Positions 51,530 through 61,020 are shown, counted from the first letter of the stretch. The stretch is DNA of 64,000 nt from Compostibacter hankyongensis (GCF_039541075.1 NZ_BAABFN010000022.1:62001-126000), one strand, 5' to 3'. Program-made: numbers and translations. The notes: generated by a model not told the origin, from the letters alone.

Positions 51530-52093
51530 TTATTGAATAGTGATATCATAGTTCACGTCGGCATCCGTAGAGCCCGGCTCACAGGTGCCGTCTTTGACAT
51601 TAGGCTGGTGCCGCAGCTGTACATTCAGCTTTCCCGCGCCCGTTGCTCCCGTGGTGAATTCGTCTTCCAGTCCCACTTCCAGCGCGGGCGTATTGGTATC
51701 ATGATCTGTTCTTTTTACCGTCAGATTCAGCCCTGAGCTTACGGTAAAGCAGACCAGATGATAGTTTTCCCGTTCCTTGATTTCTTCGGTGACGTCTCCG
51801 CGCGGACTCTGTGTATCGTCCCAGAATAACACTTCCGCCTTGTACTTTGCATTGGGTTTGAGCGTTAGCTTCGCAGCACTGACATCCGGCGGCGTATCGT
51901 CGTCCGGGTTCATGTCCTTCCAGGACGCGGTCTGCGTATCCGACGGATCGTTTTCATTGGTGACCTTCAATTCAACCGTGGTAAGGAACTCGTTTCCCGG
52001 TACGGGAGGAGCCACCGCCTCTTCATCCTTGTTGCAGGCATTCCACAGCAATACCATCATGGCAATGCCGGTCAGACTGATTGCTTTTTTCAT
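51530..52093 (-). CDS. Lipoprotein of the receptor module, beta-sandwich type
   Basis: This 187-residue protein has a lipoprotein signal (ISLTGIAMMVLLWNAC, Cys20). The mature part is Thr/Asp-rich with strand-like segments (TTVELKVTNENDP, AAKLTLKPNAKYKAEVLFWD, YHLVCFTVSSGLNLTVKRTD, AGKLNVQLRHQPNVKDGTCE). From memory, similar small lipoproteins next to TonB-dependent receptors occur in other Bacteroidota. A role as surface or periplasmic partner of the receptor gene just upstream (36 bases apart) is inferred. No known domain is recognised. Confidence 0.7.
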   Translation of the reverse strand: MKKAISLTGIAMMVLLWNACNKDEEAVAPPVPGNEFLTTVELKVTNENDPSDTQTASWKDMNPDDDTPPDVSAAKLTLKPNAKYKAEVLFWDDTQSPRGDVTEEIKERENYHLVCFTVSSGLNLTVKRTDHDTNTPALEVGLEDEFTTGATGAGKLNVQLRHQPNVKDGTCEPGSTDADVNYDITIQ

Positions 52094-52129
52094 ATACTTG
52101 GATTTAAAATTTACAGATGACAGTTTAGA

Positions 52130-54448
52130 TTAAAATTTAAGCCTGGCGCTTACTATAAAATTGATCCCCGGCTCGTCGGCATAGTAACGGAACCCGTTCA
52201 GGTATTCCCGGTACGCCACATTGGTCAGGTTCCTCACCGCGAAGTCCATATCCACCCCCTGTTTCCGGTACGGTAGCCGGAAGCCGACGTCGGCATTGAA
52301 TAGCGAATACCCCGGAGGAGGCGGCACATAGTCGCTGTTGGGGGGTACCCGCGTCTGCCGGGATACCGTAACGTTCTGCAGGGACAGCCTTACATCCTGC
52401 AGTCTTCCCAGCTTCTTCCGCCGATAAGAAAGCGTATGGTCAAAACGGTCCGCAGGCATATAGATCAGATCATCATGAATGGACTTATTATACCCCCTCA
52501 CAAACGAGATCTTTGATGCCAGGTCAAAGTGGGGAAGGAACCGGTATGATGCATTCAGGTCGGCGCCCCGCAGTCGCACATCGGCCTGGGTATATCTGAA
52601 TGCCGGGTAGGTGCCGCTGATGATGGTAACCGGTTGCAGCAGGGGTTGGGCATAGATAAAATGATTTATCTCGTTGTCGTACAGATCCAGTCCGGCCTGA
52701 AACTTCTCCGACCGGTATTTCAGCCCGGCGGTAGTATTATAGGAACGTTCGGAAACGAGTGCGGAATCCCCGATCTCATAGCTGGCAGCGCTGAAATGAA
52801 CACCCCGGATATAGAGCTCGTTGATGCTCGGCGCACGCCAGGCAATACCGAAATTCCCGTTGATGGAAAAGCGTTCACCCAGCCGGTATCTGAATCCCAG
52901 CGTTCCGGTCAGGTTGCTGTAATCGAAAGTGCTGTGATAAAGAGCCAGCGAAGCCTGATCCCGCTGGTAGACCCTCAGCCAGAGGTAATCGTAACGCAAT
53001 CCGCCTTCCAGTGTCAACCGGTTACGGTTATACTGTTCTATGGCAAACGCCCCTCCGGTATAATTCCTGAAATTGGGTATGAGATAACGGATACCACGGA
53101 ACACATTGCCCTGCGTCATCCCGCTGAGACCGATACTGCCGGAGAAATGATTCCTTTCCGGTTCGATATAGGCCACATTCAGCGTATGGGTGGTCAGCCG
53201 GAAGCGCAGCTGCGGCATATTCAGCACAGCCGGATCGTCTGAATACGGAAGATCCACATCGTATTCCTGACGAAGATCCCCCTGCCGGGCAAAATCGGCT
53301 TCCACCTTTCCCCCGTTCCCGAACTGATAATGGGCGGATGCTTTAAACAGGTCGTGACGCACCGACTGGTAGCTCCGCCTGATCTTATAGGAAAACACCG
53401 AAGGGGTGAGCGGCCTGGAACGTTTGAAGGCCGCATAGAGGTCTTCAATATTCCCCACATGCGATCCATCGAAGATACCGATCTTCGTCCCGTAGTGGCT
53501 GTAAAAGAGCTGTATGTCGAAACGGTTTTTCCGGTACCCTACCGAGGCGGAAAAGTCGCTTTCGCCCAATCCCGTATTGCCGAGGTAATAATGGGGCGTC
53601 CTGAAGTTACCGGCCCTTTTGAGGGTACCCTGCACCCGCCAGGCCCATCCGCTGAGCCGGTGCCCCAAGGCCCCTTCAAGAGTAGCCGAACCCACACCCA
53701 TCCGCCCGTTGGAAGCACCGGTAAGGTTGACGGATCCGCCGATTCCAGGCGTAGCAGGCAGGGCCGCCGGCTCCAGCAGCACTACCCCCGCGATGGCATC
53801 CGGACCATATCTTATTCCGGCAGCGCCCTTTATCACGGAGATCTTGCCGGCTACAAAGGGATCTAATTCTGGCGCATGATCCTCCCCCCATTGCTGTCCT
53901 TCCTGCCGCACTCCGTTGTTCAGGATAAGGATACGATTGCCGTACAGGCCTTGAATGACCGGCTTGGACAGGGAAGGACCCATCTGGACGCTATTCAGCC
54001 CCGGGATCGCCTTCAGGGATTCTCCTAAGGGCTGGGCACGGGAACCGAATTTCAAAGAAGATTCCAGCACTTCACGGGTTACGGTACTCAGCATACGTCT
54101 CCGGTCTCCCGCGATCAACACCTCCTTTAGCTCCGTGGTATCCGTCGTCAACACCCAGACATGACGGCTGTTGCTATCCAGGGTCAGCCGGACAGAGACC
54201 TTACGAAAACCCACTTTTTCACAGGTGACGGTATAGTTGCCCGGACAGAGACCGGTCATGTGGTAAACGCCCTGCTGATCAGCGACGGTACCTTTTCCCA
54301 GCGCGGCTATCCCGACAACAGCTCCGGCAATGGGACGGCCGTCGGGATCAGACACCTTTCCCGACAAGGCAAACGTATGGATACACTGGCCGCAGGCGAA
54401 ACGGGCATAGCATATACCCATCGCCAGGGCGATCGTTTTCAACGTCAC
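52130..54448 (-). CDS. TonB-dependent receptor, module A (ZnuD-like plug)
   Basis: This is a complete 772-residue receptor from a GTG start. The leader is short and unusual (MTLKTIALAMGICYARFACG). A carboxypeptidase-regulatory-like domain follows (about 27-103, SGKVSDPDGRPIAGAVVGI) and then a plug (about 110-215) with SKPVIQGLYGNRILILNNGV and EGQQWGEDHAPELD. The barrel ends in NFIVSARLKF. The EGQQWG..H motif is shared with receptor B, although the barrels have diverged strongly, which points to an old duplication. Gene order is small protein A, this receptor, lipoprotein, barrel. A metal substrate is inferred from the plug motif and the His-rich neighbour. Confidence 0.92.
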   Translation of the reverse strand: MTLKTIALAMGICYARFACGQCIHTFALSGKVSDPDGRPIAGAVVGIAALGKGTVADQQGVYHMTGLCPGNYTVTCEKVGFRKVSVRLTLDSNSRHVWVLTTDTTELKEVLIAGDRRRMLSTVTREVLESSLKFGSRAQPLGESLKAIPGLNSVQMGPSLSKPVIQGLYGNRILILNNGVRQEGQQWGEDHAPELDPFVAGKISVIKGAAGIRYGPDAIAGVVLLEPAALPATPGIGGSVNLTGASNGRMGVGSATLEGALGHRLSGWAWRVQGTLKRAGNFRTPHYYLGNTGLGESDFSASVGYRKNRFDIQLFYSHYGTKIGIFDGSHVGNIEDLYAAFKRSRPLTPSVFSYKIRRSYQSVRHDLFKASAHYQFGNGGKVEADFARQGDLRQEYDVDLPYSDDPAVLNMPQLRFRLTTHTLNVAYIEPERNHFSGSIGLSGMTQGNVFRGIRYLIPNFRNYTGGAFAIEQYNRNRLTLEGGLRYDYLWLRVYQRDQASLALYHSTFDYSNLTGTLGFRYRLGERFSINGNFGIAWRAPSINELYIRGVHFSAASYEIGDSALVSERSYNTTAGLKYRSEKFQAGLDLYDNEINHFIYAQPLLQPVTIISGTYPAFRYTQADVRLRGADLNASYRFLPHFDLASKISFVRGYNKSIHDDLIYMPADRFDHTLSYRRKKLGRLQDVRLSLQNVTVSRQTRVPPNSDYVPPPPGYSLFNADVGFRLPYRKQGVDMDFAVRNLTNVAYREYLNGFRYYADEPGINFIVSARLKF

Positions 54449-54540
54449 TGATACTGCTTTAGGTCATGAAGAAACCGGCACAACAATGCAGGACACATTG
54501 CGCCTTCCGAAAGAAGCTAAAGGGATATCCTGTCCGGACT

Positions 54541-54885
54541 TTACCCTACGAGGCGGGCAGGGGGCGCCCGCAGGGCGGGAAAGGGAGAATACAAGACAAA
54601 GGTGCACGTCGCTATGGGCTGTACCAGCGTCTCCTGTATCACCTGTGCGGTGCTCAGAAGAATACCTTCCGGAGAAACAAAAGGCGTGGTACTGAAGTGC
54701 AGGAACGGGCAGTGTATATGTACAGGACTGATATGACCGCTTCCATCAACGGTATAATGTTCGCGGGTATCTTTGTGGTTGGCGAACACGGCATGCAGAA
54801 AAGCTGCAGGAGTGGTACTATAGAAAAATACCACCAGCAGCAGCAGGGATAATCCCTTTTTCACGACATGCCTGTTCACAATCAT
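54541..54885 (-). CDS. Small membrane-anchored HxHC-motif protein A, partner of a TonB receptor
   Basis: This 114-residue protein has a hydrophobic segment (about 11-26, GLSLLLLVVFFYSTTP), then F29-L30-H31, H37-K38-D39-T40, H43-Y44, VHIHC (55-59) F61-L62 and a C-terminal RAPP (106-109). Every one of these positions is matched in the protein encoded at 50336-50674, so the two are paralogues despite low overall similarity. The N-terminus may be a signal peptide or an anchor. The receptor gene begins 93 bases downstream. Function unknown; a periplasmic metal-binding or sensing role is a guess from the His/Cys pattern. Confidence 0.75.
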   Translation of the reverse strand: MIVNRHVVKKGLSLLLLVVFFYSTTPAAFLHAVFANHKDTREHYTVDGSGHISPVHIHCPFLHFSTTPFVSPEGILLSTAQVIQETLVQPIATCTFVLYSPFPALRAPPARLVG

Positions 54886-54902
54886 ACTGAATTTACAGCT
54901 GA

Positions 54903-54910
54903 CAAAGATA
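54903..54910 (-). promoter_or_regulatory. Putative -7 box of module A
   Basis: TATCTTTG on the minus strand fully matches TAnnTTTG and lies 17 bases before the ATG at 54885. It is identical to the box before small gene B. Confidence 0.55.
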
Positions 54911-55019
54911 GCACTAAATCCGGCAATATCACGTCTTCGCCGTAAACAATCTTTTCTACCGTTTCCCGGCAGCTGTCATATATTTTTCAAATTCGATTAT
55001 CATATTTGGCCAGGATTCG

Positions 55020-55027
55020 TATCTTTG
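55020..55027 (+). promoter_or_regulatory. Putative -7 box of tRNA-Lys
   Basis: TATCTTTG fully matches TAnnTTTG and lies 45 bases before the first base of the tRNA. Confidence 0.5.
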
Positions 55028-55072
55028 CCTCCCGGTTTCCAAACCGGATTTCGCTTTGCGGGATTTCTTTTT

Positions 55073-55145
<73 letters not shown>

Positions 55146-55156
55146 CCCCCTTTTTT

Positions 55157-55186
55157 CATAAAACCTGCCAGCCGGCAGGTTTTATG
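55157..55186 (+). terminator. Hairpin after tRNA-Lys, probably a bidirectional terminator
   Basis: A perfect 13-bp stem (55157-55169 with 55174-55186) with a four-base loop. T residues in and after the 3' arm serve the plus strand. It also lies directly after the stop of the convergent DUF4260 gene, so it may end both transcripts. Confidence 0.65.
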
Positions 55187-55187
55187 T

Positions 55188-55550
55188 TTATACAGGCTTT
55201 CGTCCTATTTTCCCCAGATGCGTATCGCTAAATCCGGTTGCATACTTCAGTCCGTATCCGAATATCCTGTCCATTGAGGAATGGGCAAAGAGGAGTATCC
55301 CGCAAAACAGCAACCACTGATGACCGGTGTACCATCCGGCAAGATATAAGGCAATCGCCGTTCCCTTATGATGAAAGAAGTTATAGACACAGGCGCCGGT
55401 TTTATTCCCTGCAAGGTAGCCTAACATACTGATATCGGGCGCAAGAATAAGCGCCGGGAACCACCACCAGGCCAGGCTGCATTGCAGATAAAAGGCCAAT
55501 ACCGCCAGGGCGAAGCAGGCCAGTTCCTCTAAGATAAGTATTGTTTTCAT
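55188..55550 (-). CDS. DUF4260-family membrane protein
   Basis: This 120-residue protein has four predicted transmembrane helices (about 4-20, 28-45, 62-76, 78-92). The C-terminal HSSMDRIFGYGLKYATGFSD-THLG stretch and PDISMLGYLAGNKTGACVYN fit the DUF4260 family as I remember it. Function unknown. It lies alone on the minus strand, convergent with tRNA-Lys. Confidence 0.8.
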   Translation of the reverse strand: MKTILILEELACFALAVLAFYLQCSLAWWWFPALILAPDISMLGYLAGNKTGACVYNFFHHKGTAIALYLAGWYTGHQWLLFCGILLFAHSSMDRIFGYGLKYATGFSDTHLGKIGRKPV

Positions 55551-55600
55551 CCGTTCGAATTTTCATAACTTGCCAAACAAATATATGAATAAGCTCCTCA

Positions 55601-56755
55601 ATGCCACTTCATCCGATGATACGCATCCGGTCCGGTAATCCCATATTGAACCGCACGTCGGTTTCTGCCTCCTGCAATAAAAAAACGAACCCGGGAAGGT
55701 CTCACCCGATACGATCCTGCAAAACTGCTGCGTATATTATTACTCCGGCCATCATCTGCATATATTTACTTGCAGCTTATGAAGCTTACGGGCAGGCCGG
55801 CACAAAATCCGGCCATCATTTGCCCGCCGCCAAAACCAGACTGGGCATACGCGGCTCACAGTTCACCATAAACGGCGATCCCGTATTCTTATACGGCATC
55901 AGTTACTACGCTGGGCTGGGAGCGCCCGAAAAATTCATCCGGCAGGACCTTGCAGACATAAAAAAGTATGGCTTTAACTGGATACGCATCTGGGCCAACT
56001 GGCCAGGATCGGATAGCAATATAAGCGCCATAGACCATCAGGGCAATGCGAGAGCGATATTGATGAACAAGCTGGAATGGATCATAAAACGGTGCGATCG
56101 CAAAGGCATTATCGTGGATGTCACCCTTTCGCACGGCGATGGCATAAAGGATCAGAAGACATACAGACATGCGGTGGCAACGCTCGTAACCGCCCTGAAG
56201 CCTTATCAAAACTGGTATATAGACCTGGCCAATGAACGCGATATCAGAGACAAGCGGTTTGTAAGCTTTGAAGAGCTGGAACAATTGTGCAGGATGGTAA
56301 AGGACCGCTATCCCCGGCTGCTCGTTACAGCATCCGCCGGCAACGATATCAGCCGGGAAGATCTGAACCGGTATCTGCGCATCGCCCGGGTCGACTTCAT
56401 CTGTCCCCACCGGCCACGGAATGCAGCCTCGGCTGCCCAAACCGCATCAAAAACCCGGGAATATCTGGCCATGATGAAAGCGCTCGGGCGGGTGGTACCG
56501 GTAAATTACCAGGAACCGTTCCGCCGGGGCTATACCCGCTGGCAGCCCGGGGTAACGGACTATGTTACCGATCTGCAGGGCGCTCTGGCGGCAGGTGCAG
56601 CGGGATGGTGCTTTCACAACGGCGATCAGGGAGGCGATCCCGACGGCATGCCGCACCGGTCGTTTGACCTGCACCGGCGCCGGCTATTCGATCAGCTGGA
56701 TCCGGTAGAGATGCAGGCCATCCGGAAAATAAGCAGGCAGATAAAAACCCGCTGA
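55601..56755 (+). CDS. Clan GH-A-like glycosidase (cellulase-type TIM barrel)
   Basis: This 384-residue protein has a likely membrane anchor or uncleaved signal at about 42-64 (TAAYIITPAIICIYLLAAYE) after an unusually long basic N-terminus, so the start is uncertain. The domain from about 80 has a GH5-like pattern: FTINGDPVFLYGISYYAGLG, KKYGFNWIRIWANW, WYIDLANERD (about 208, NE = probable acid/base Glu) and VPVNYQEPF (about 305, probable nucleophile Glu). It probably trims a polysaccharide at the cell envelope. It sits at the left edge of the exopolysaccharide genes, convergent with ugd. Confidence 0.7.
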   Translation: MPLHPMIRIRSGNPILNRTSVSASCNKKTNPGRSHPIRSCKTAAYIITPAIICIYLLAAYEAYGQAGTKSGHHLPAAKTRLGIRGSQFTINGDPVFLYGISYYAGLGAPEKFIRQDLADIKKYGFNWIRIWANWPGSDSNISAIDHQGNARAILMNKLEWIIKRCDRKGIIVDVTLSHGDGIKDQKTYRHAVATLVTALKPYQNWYIDLANERDIRDKRFVSFEELEQLCRMVKDRYPRLLVTASAGNDISREDLNRYLRIARVDFICPHRPRNAASAAQTASKTREYLAMMKALGRVVPVNYQEPFRRGYTRWQPGVTDYVTDLQGALAAGAAGWCFHNGDQGGDPDGMPHRSFDLHRRRLFDQLDPVEMQAIRKISRQIKTR

Positions 56756-56764
56756 GGGGGCTTT

Positions 56765-58126
56765 TTAAGCTCCGGCGTACAATGACTTTTCAAGCGCCGC
56801 AAGTGTTCCGTTTTTTGTTCCGATACCATGATATACAAAACCCAGGCTTCTCAGCTGCTGCGGGTTGTATATATTCCGCCCATCCAGCACGAGGGGAAGC
56901 TGCATCAGCCTTTTTACGCGCTTCCAGTCCGGTAACCGGAACTCCGGCCACTCCGTAAGCAGCATCAGGGCATCGGCACCATCCACCGCTTCATATTCAT
57001 TTTGAGCATAAATAACATCTGCAGCAATCTGCTTACGCGCCTCACCTGTGGCCATCGGATCATAAGCCCTCACCCCGGCGCCTGCTTTTATCAACGCCTC
57101 TATTATAGTTAAGGCGGGAGCCTCCCGCATATCATCGGTATTCGGCTTGAAAGCCAGTCCCCATATGGCGATCTGCTTCCCTTCCAAATCGTTATCCAGA
57201 AAATAGAGGAGCTTTTTGAACAGGACCTGCTTCTGATCTTCATTAATGGCTTCCACCGCTTCCAGCAGGCGAAGCCTGTGGCCGTAGTATTTTCCCGTAT
57301 GGATCAGGGCTTTCACGTCTTTTGGAAAGCATGATCCCCCGTAACCAACTCCCGGATAAAGGAACTTGCTTCCGATACGCGGATCGGCGCCGATGCCGTT
57401 CCTTACCTGATTGATATCCGCATCCACAAACTCGCACAGGTTAGCCATATCGTTCATGAAGCTAATGCGGGCGGCCAGCATGGCATTGGCCGCATATTTG
57501 GTCATTTCCGCCGAAGCAATATCCATATGGATGATGCGGTAGCGGTTGAGCTGAAAAGGCTTATAAAGCTGGTCCAGGACGTTCCGGGCCCGCATGCTGT
57601 CTGTTCCGATCACAATGCGGTCCGGGCTCAGAAAATCCTGTACGGCGGCGCCTTCTTTCAGGAATTCCGGATTGGAGGCTACATCAAACGATATCTTTCT
57701 CCCCCTTTTATCCATGGCCGCGGCTATGAACGCTTTTACCTTAGCCGAAGTGCCTACGGGAACAGTGCTTTTGGTAACCACGACGGCATAATCCTGCAAA
57801 GCTTCCCCGATAGCCGTAGCCACAGCCAGCACATGACGCAGATTGGCGCTGCCGTCCTCATCCGGGGGCGTACCCACGGCGATAAAAATGACCTCCGCCC
57901 CCTGTAGGAATTCGGCCAGGGAGGTGCCGAATTCCAGGCGGCCTTTCTTCATATTCCGCCGGACAATCTCCTCCAGGCCCGTCTCATATATCGGAAGCCT
58001 TTCTCCCTTCAGCATATTGATCTTCCGTTCGTCAATGTCAATACAGGACACGTGGACACCCGTATCCGCCAGGCATGCCCCTGTAACCAGTCCGACATAA
58101 CCTGTACCTACTACGATTGCTTTCAT
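56765..58126 (-). CDS. ugd: UDP-glucose 6-dehydrogenase
   Basis: This 453-residue enzyme oxidises UDP-glucose to UDP-glucuronate, a precursor of acidic exopolysaccharides. The NAD loop GTGYVGLVTGACLADTG is at 7-23, the conserved KSTVPVGTS at about 118, the SNPEFLKEGAAVQDFLSPDR segment at about 150, the catalytic Cys in GYGGSCFPKDV at about 260 and a C-terminal UDP-binding domain with WGLAFKPNTDDMREAPA at about 325. It is the first identified enzyme of a minus-strand polysaccharide cluster that runs to the window end. Confidence 0.96.
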   Translation of the reverse strand: MKAIVVGTGYVGLVTGACLADTGVHVSCIDIDERKINMLKGERLPIYETGLEEIVRRNMKKGRLEFGTSLAEFLQGAEVIFIAVGTPPDEDGSANLRHVLAVATAIGEALQDYAVVVTKSTVPVGTSAKVKAFIAAAMDKRGRKISFDVASNPEFLKEGAAVQDFLSPDRIVIGTDSMRARNVLDQLYKPFQLNRYRIIHMDIASAEMTKYAANAMLAARISFMNDMANLCEFVDADINQVRNGIGADPRIGSKFLYPGVGYGGSCFPKDVKALIHTGKYYGHRLRLLEAVEAINEDQKQVLFKKLLYFLDNDLEGKQIAIWGLAFKPNTDDMREAPALTIIEALIKAGAGVRAYDPMATGEARKQIAADVIYAQNEYEAVDGADALMLLTEWPEFRLPDWKRVKRLMQLPLVLDGRNIYNPQQLRSLGFVYHGIGTKNGTLAALEKSLYAGA

Positions 58127-58170
58127 GTATGTGTTTTTTAGTATTAATAAATCTCCCGGACCGGGAACCC

Positions 58171-59574
58171 CTAAAATGCATTTTGATCCTTTTTAAATAC
58201 GTTCAAGAAAGTATAGCATATGATTTTCAGGTCAAGCAGGAATGACCAGTTTTCCAGGTACCAGACATCAGCCTCCACCCGTTTCAGCATATCATCGGAT
58301 GTTTTGGTTTCTCCGCGCAACCCATTGATCTGCGCCCAGCCCGTAATACCCGGTTTGAGGAAATGTCTTACCATAAACTGATCGATCAGTCGGGAATATT
58401 CCTCGGTATGTTTCAGCATATGCGGGCGGGGTCCCACAACCGACATTTTTCCGCTCAATACGTTGAAGAACTGCGGCAATTCGTCCAGGCTGGTCTTACG
58501 CATGAAAGCGCCCAGCCTCGTGATCCGGGGGTCATCCCGGGTGGCCTGCTTCAGGTCGGCATCCACATTCTGCCGCATGCTCCTGAACTTGAAACACCGG
58601 AAAGAATGGTTGTTCCGTCCCGAACGCAGCTGAATAAACAATACGGCACCACGGGATTCCAGCTTGATCAGGATAGCCAGTATCGGGAACAGCCAGCTCA
58701 GCACAAACACAATGACCCAAAGTGAAAACACGATATCAAAAGTGCGCTTTATGATCCGGTTGATTATTCCCTCCAGCGGTTCCACCCTGACGGACATCAC
58801 AGGTATTTCCCCCATGCTTTCCAGATGTACTGCCCTTTTTACATAGGTATTGTAATCCGGTATAAACTTAAATCTTACCAGATGGCGGTCGGCCGCCATC
58901 ATCAATTGACGGATATCTTCATTCTTATCACTCGGAAGCGTGCAGAATATCTCATCTACCTCGTTACGGGTGACATAAGGAATACATTCCCTGATACTGC
59001 CTTTATACAGTTCTTTCTCAATCGTCTCACCCGCATCATAATCAAAAAAACCGATAATCTGATAACCCCTGTAAGGATTACGTTTAAAATACTCGTAAAG
59101 GTCCTTTGCTGCCAGGCCTGTACCGGCAATGATCACCTTTCTGAAATCGTGGAGAATATCATATCTGATTTTACGGATGACCAGGAATATAAACTTCCAG
59201 ATTCCCAGGGAAAAGCCAAAATAGGACAGCGAATAAATCAGAAACGTCTTGGTGATATAATGAGGAAGCAGGGCGGGCACCAGCATAATAAAGAGCACTA
59301 TAAAGCCGGCAAAAAGGACATAGGATCTGATTACGGCCTGAACGATCTTGATGGAATCCTTACGCAGCACCTGGGAGTATTGCCTGCATATGGTGCTGGA
59401 CAGGAACCATAACAGGTTTACAAACAGGACTACGGGGAGATAAGTCCTGTTATAAAGCCAGAAAACGTCAGACTTGTCCAGGGTCAGATAGGCAAACACC
59501 ATGGACAGGTTCAACAAAGCATAGTCCACAATACGATTGACTACGCGGAACATGATTGAATAGCGATAGACCAT
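58171..59574 (-). CDS. Undecaprenyl-phosphate sugar phosphotransferase (WcaJ-like)
   Basis: This 467-residue protein starts exopolysaccharide synthesis by moving a sugar-1-phosphate to undecaprenyl phosphate at the inner membrane. Four N-terminal helices (about 12-125), a CoA-binding-like middle domain (KVIIAGTGLAAKDLYEYFKR, about 142) and a fifth helix (FSLWVIVFVLSWLFPILAIL, about 283) precede the catalytic domain with FKFRSMR, TSLDELPQFFNVLSGKMSVV, GPRPHM and KPGITGWAQINGLRGET. That is the complete polyisoprenyl-phosphate hexose-1-phosphate transferase layout. The sugar is probably glucose by family, but this is not proven. Confidence 0.93.
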   Translation of the reverse strand: MVYRYSIMFRVVNRIVDYALLNLSMVFAYLTLDKSDVFWLYNRTYLPVVLFVNLLWFLSSTICRQYSQVLRKDSIKIVQAVIRSYVLFAGFIVLFIMLVPALLPHYITKTFLIYSLSYFGFSLGIWKFIFLVIRKIRYDILHDFRKVIIAGTGLAAKDLYEYFKRNPYRGYQIIGFFDYDAGETIEKELYKGSIRECIPYVTRNEVDEIFCTLPSDKNEDIRQLMMAADRHLVRFKFIPDYNTYVKRAVHLESMGEIPVMSVRVEPLEGIINRIIKRTFDIVFSLWVIVFVLSWLFPILAILIKLESRGAVLFIQLRSGRNNHSFRCFKFRSMRQNVDADLKQATRDDPRITRLGAFMRKTSLDELPQFFNVLSGKMSVVGPRPHMLKHTEEYSRLIDQFMVRHFLKPGITGWAQINGLRGETKTSDDMLKRVEADVWYLENWSFLLDLKIICYTFLNVFKKDQNAF

Positions 59575-59816
59575 AAGTCAGCGCATTTGTTAAAACAGGG
59601 CAACAGGCAATATCAATAAATCAAGATCAGTCAACTATGATTTGGCCTTTAAAAACGGCCGGCTTTCGATTCGCAGAAGAGGGGCATGGAGAAAATAAAA
59701 AGCAATAATTTTAAGCGTATTTCAATAATATTAAATAATATTACCATTATTGTTTTTTTGTTAAAATTATCGATTTTTATACTAACAACGTGTAAAAACA
59801 AAAGATTTATATTTTT
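59575..59816. other. AT-rich spacer inside the exopolysaccharide cluster
   Basis: About 240 bases, strongly AT-rich (59690-59816 especially). It contains no gene. GGCC-type short repeats near 59645-59661 can pair weakly. No TAnnTTTG box suitable for the sugar phosphotransferase gene was seen. Confidence 0.5.
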
Positions 59817-60959
59817 TTAATGTTTACAAGTAAAAATATAACAGTTTGATTTGTAAGTATTTGAAATAAAATTATGAATTTTTATTATAAATTCTGATTC
59901 ATCAAATTTTTCAGCATGTGCCCGGATAAATGAAGTATCGAACCGGAGATGCCCAAAGCGAACAACAGCCGCTTTCAATGCAGAAACCGTCTGTCGGTTA
60001 AAAAATAAAGCGGTAGCGGGTCTTATGTCATCCTGGTACGGAATCATCGTGTCCAGCACCCCTCCTCTCCCATAGGCGATCACAGGCTTACCCGATGCAT
60101 TGGCCTCAAGCGGGGTAATGCCATAATCTTCCAATTGCGGAAAAATCAAAGCTTTACATCCCGCGTAGACCTCTGCCAGCTCGGCGGCGCTCAGGCCGCT
60201 GACAAAAGTTATGTTTTTCCCGGCTTTCTTTTTCAGACCAGCCTCCCTCGACCCACTTCCTACAATGATCAGTTTTTCACCAGGCAACCGGTTAAAGGCT
60301 TCCACAACCAGGTCAACTTTTTTATAAGGTTCAAGTCGGGATACCACCAGGAAATAACCGCCGTCCAAACCGGAAGGATAAAAGTTTGCACATTTTACAC
60401 CAGGATTGATCACCGTTACCTTTCCCCGGGGAAAATAAGCCGCGTAGATCCGCGGGACTACCTCCCTCGAATTGGTAATAAACCAGTCCGTCCGACGAGC
60501 TGCCTTCCTGTCAATCTTCCGCAGCCTGCGGATGACCATGCTGTACAGTCTGGACATAACGGGATTGGCGCCGTCAATCTCCTTATACGATTCAGGACGC
60601 CAGGCCAAACGGAATGGCGTATGACAATAGGTAATGACCAGCGCCTGGGGATCGGGCCGCACATACTTGGCGCAATGGGTAGTAGACTGCAATATCACAT
60701 CATATCCCTTTAGATTTATAGCACGCATGGCCCAGATGGCAAAAGGGTAAAAAAGCCGCTTCAGGCTCTTTTCATTTTTAACAACCCTGCCCAGCCAGCT
60801 TGTGCGGATATCACAGGACTCAAACTCCGGATAGGTCTTTTTCCGGTTGTAACAGAGCGTAAAAATAGGCGCCTCAGGGAAGGCACGATGAAAACCCAGT
60901 ACGACCTGCTCGGCCCCTCCCTTACGAACCAGCTCATCCTGAACAATTGCGATACGCAT
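59817..60959 (-). CDS. Glycosyltransferase family 4 protein
   Basis: This 380-residue glycosyltransferase has a GT-B fold. MRIAIVQDELVRKGGAEQV opens the N-terminal domain (Gly-rich acceptor loop). VISRLEPYKK-type donor-domain text is present as LVVSRLEPYKKVDLVVEAF (about 202), and the EX7E-type region is PQLEDYGITPLEANASGKPV (about 285). The ATG at 60959 fits the family better than the frame start at 60989. It adds a sugar to the growing lipid-linked repeat unit. Donor and acceptor are unknown. Confidence 0.9.
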   Translation of the reverse strand: MRIAIVQDELVRKGGAEQVVLGFHRAFPEAPIFTLCYNRKKTYPEFESCDIRTSWLGRVVKNEKSLKRLFYPFAIWAMRAINLKGYDVILQSTTHCAKYVRPDPQALVITYCHTPFRLAWRPESYKEIDGANPVMSRLYSMVIRRLRKIDRKAARRTDWFITNSREVVPRIYAAYFPRGKVTVINPGVKCANFYPSGLDGGYFLVVSRLEPYKKVDLVVEAFNRLPGEKLIIVGSGSREAGLKKKAGKNITFVSGLSAAELAEVYAGCKALIFPQLEDYGITPLEANASGKPVIAYGRGGVLDTMIPYQDDIRPATALFFNRQTVSALKAAVVRFGHLRFDTSFIRAHAEKFDESEFIIKIHNFISNTYKSNCYIFTCKH

Positions 60960-61020
60960 AAAAACCCGTTTTAAATAATATAACACCATAATTTACCAAA
61001 GGAGGAAGCAGATAACCTGA

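Noticed and set aside
54466..54852. A 128-codon plus-strand frame opposite small gene A
   Set aside because: Antisense shadow; the minus-strand frame has a promoter box, a membrane segment and a paralogue with matching motifs.
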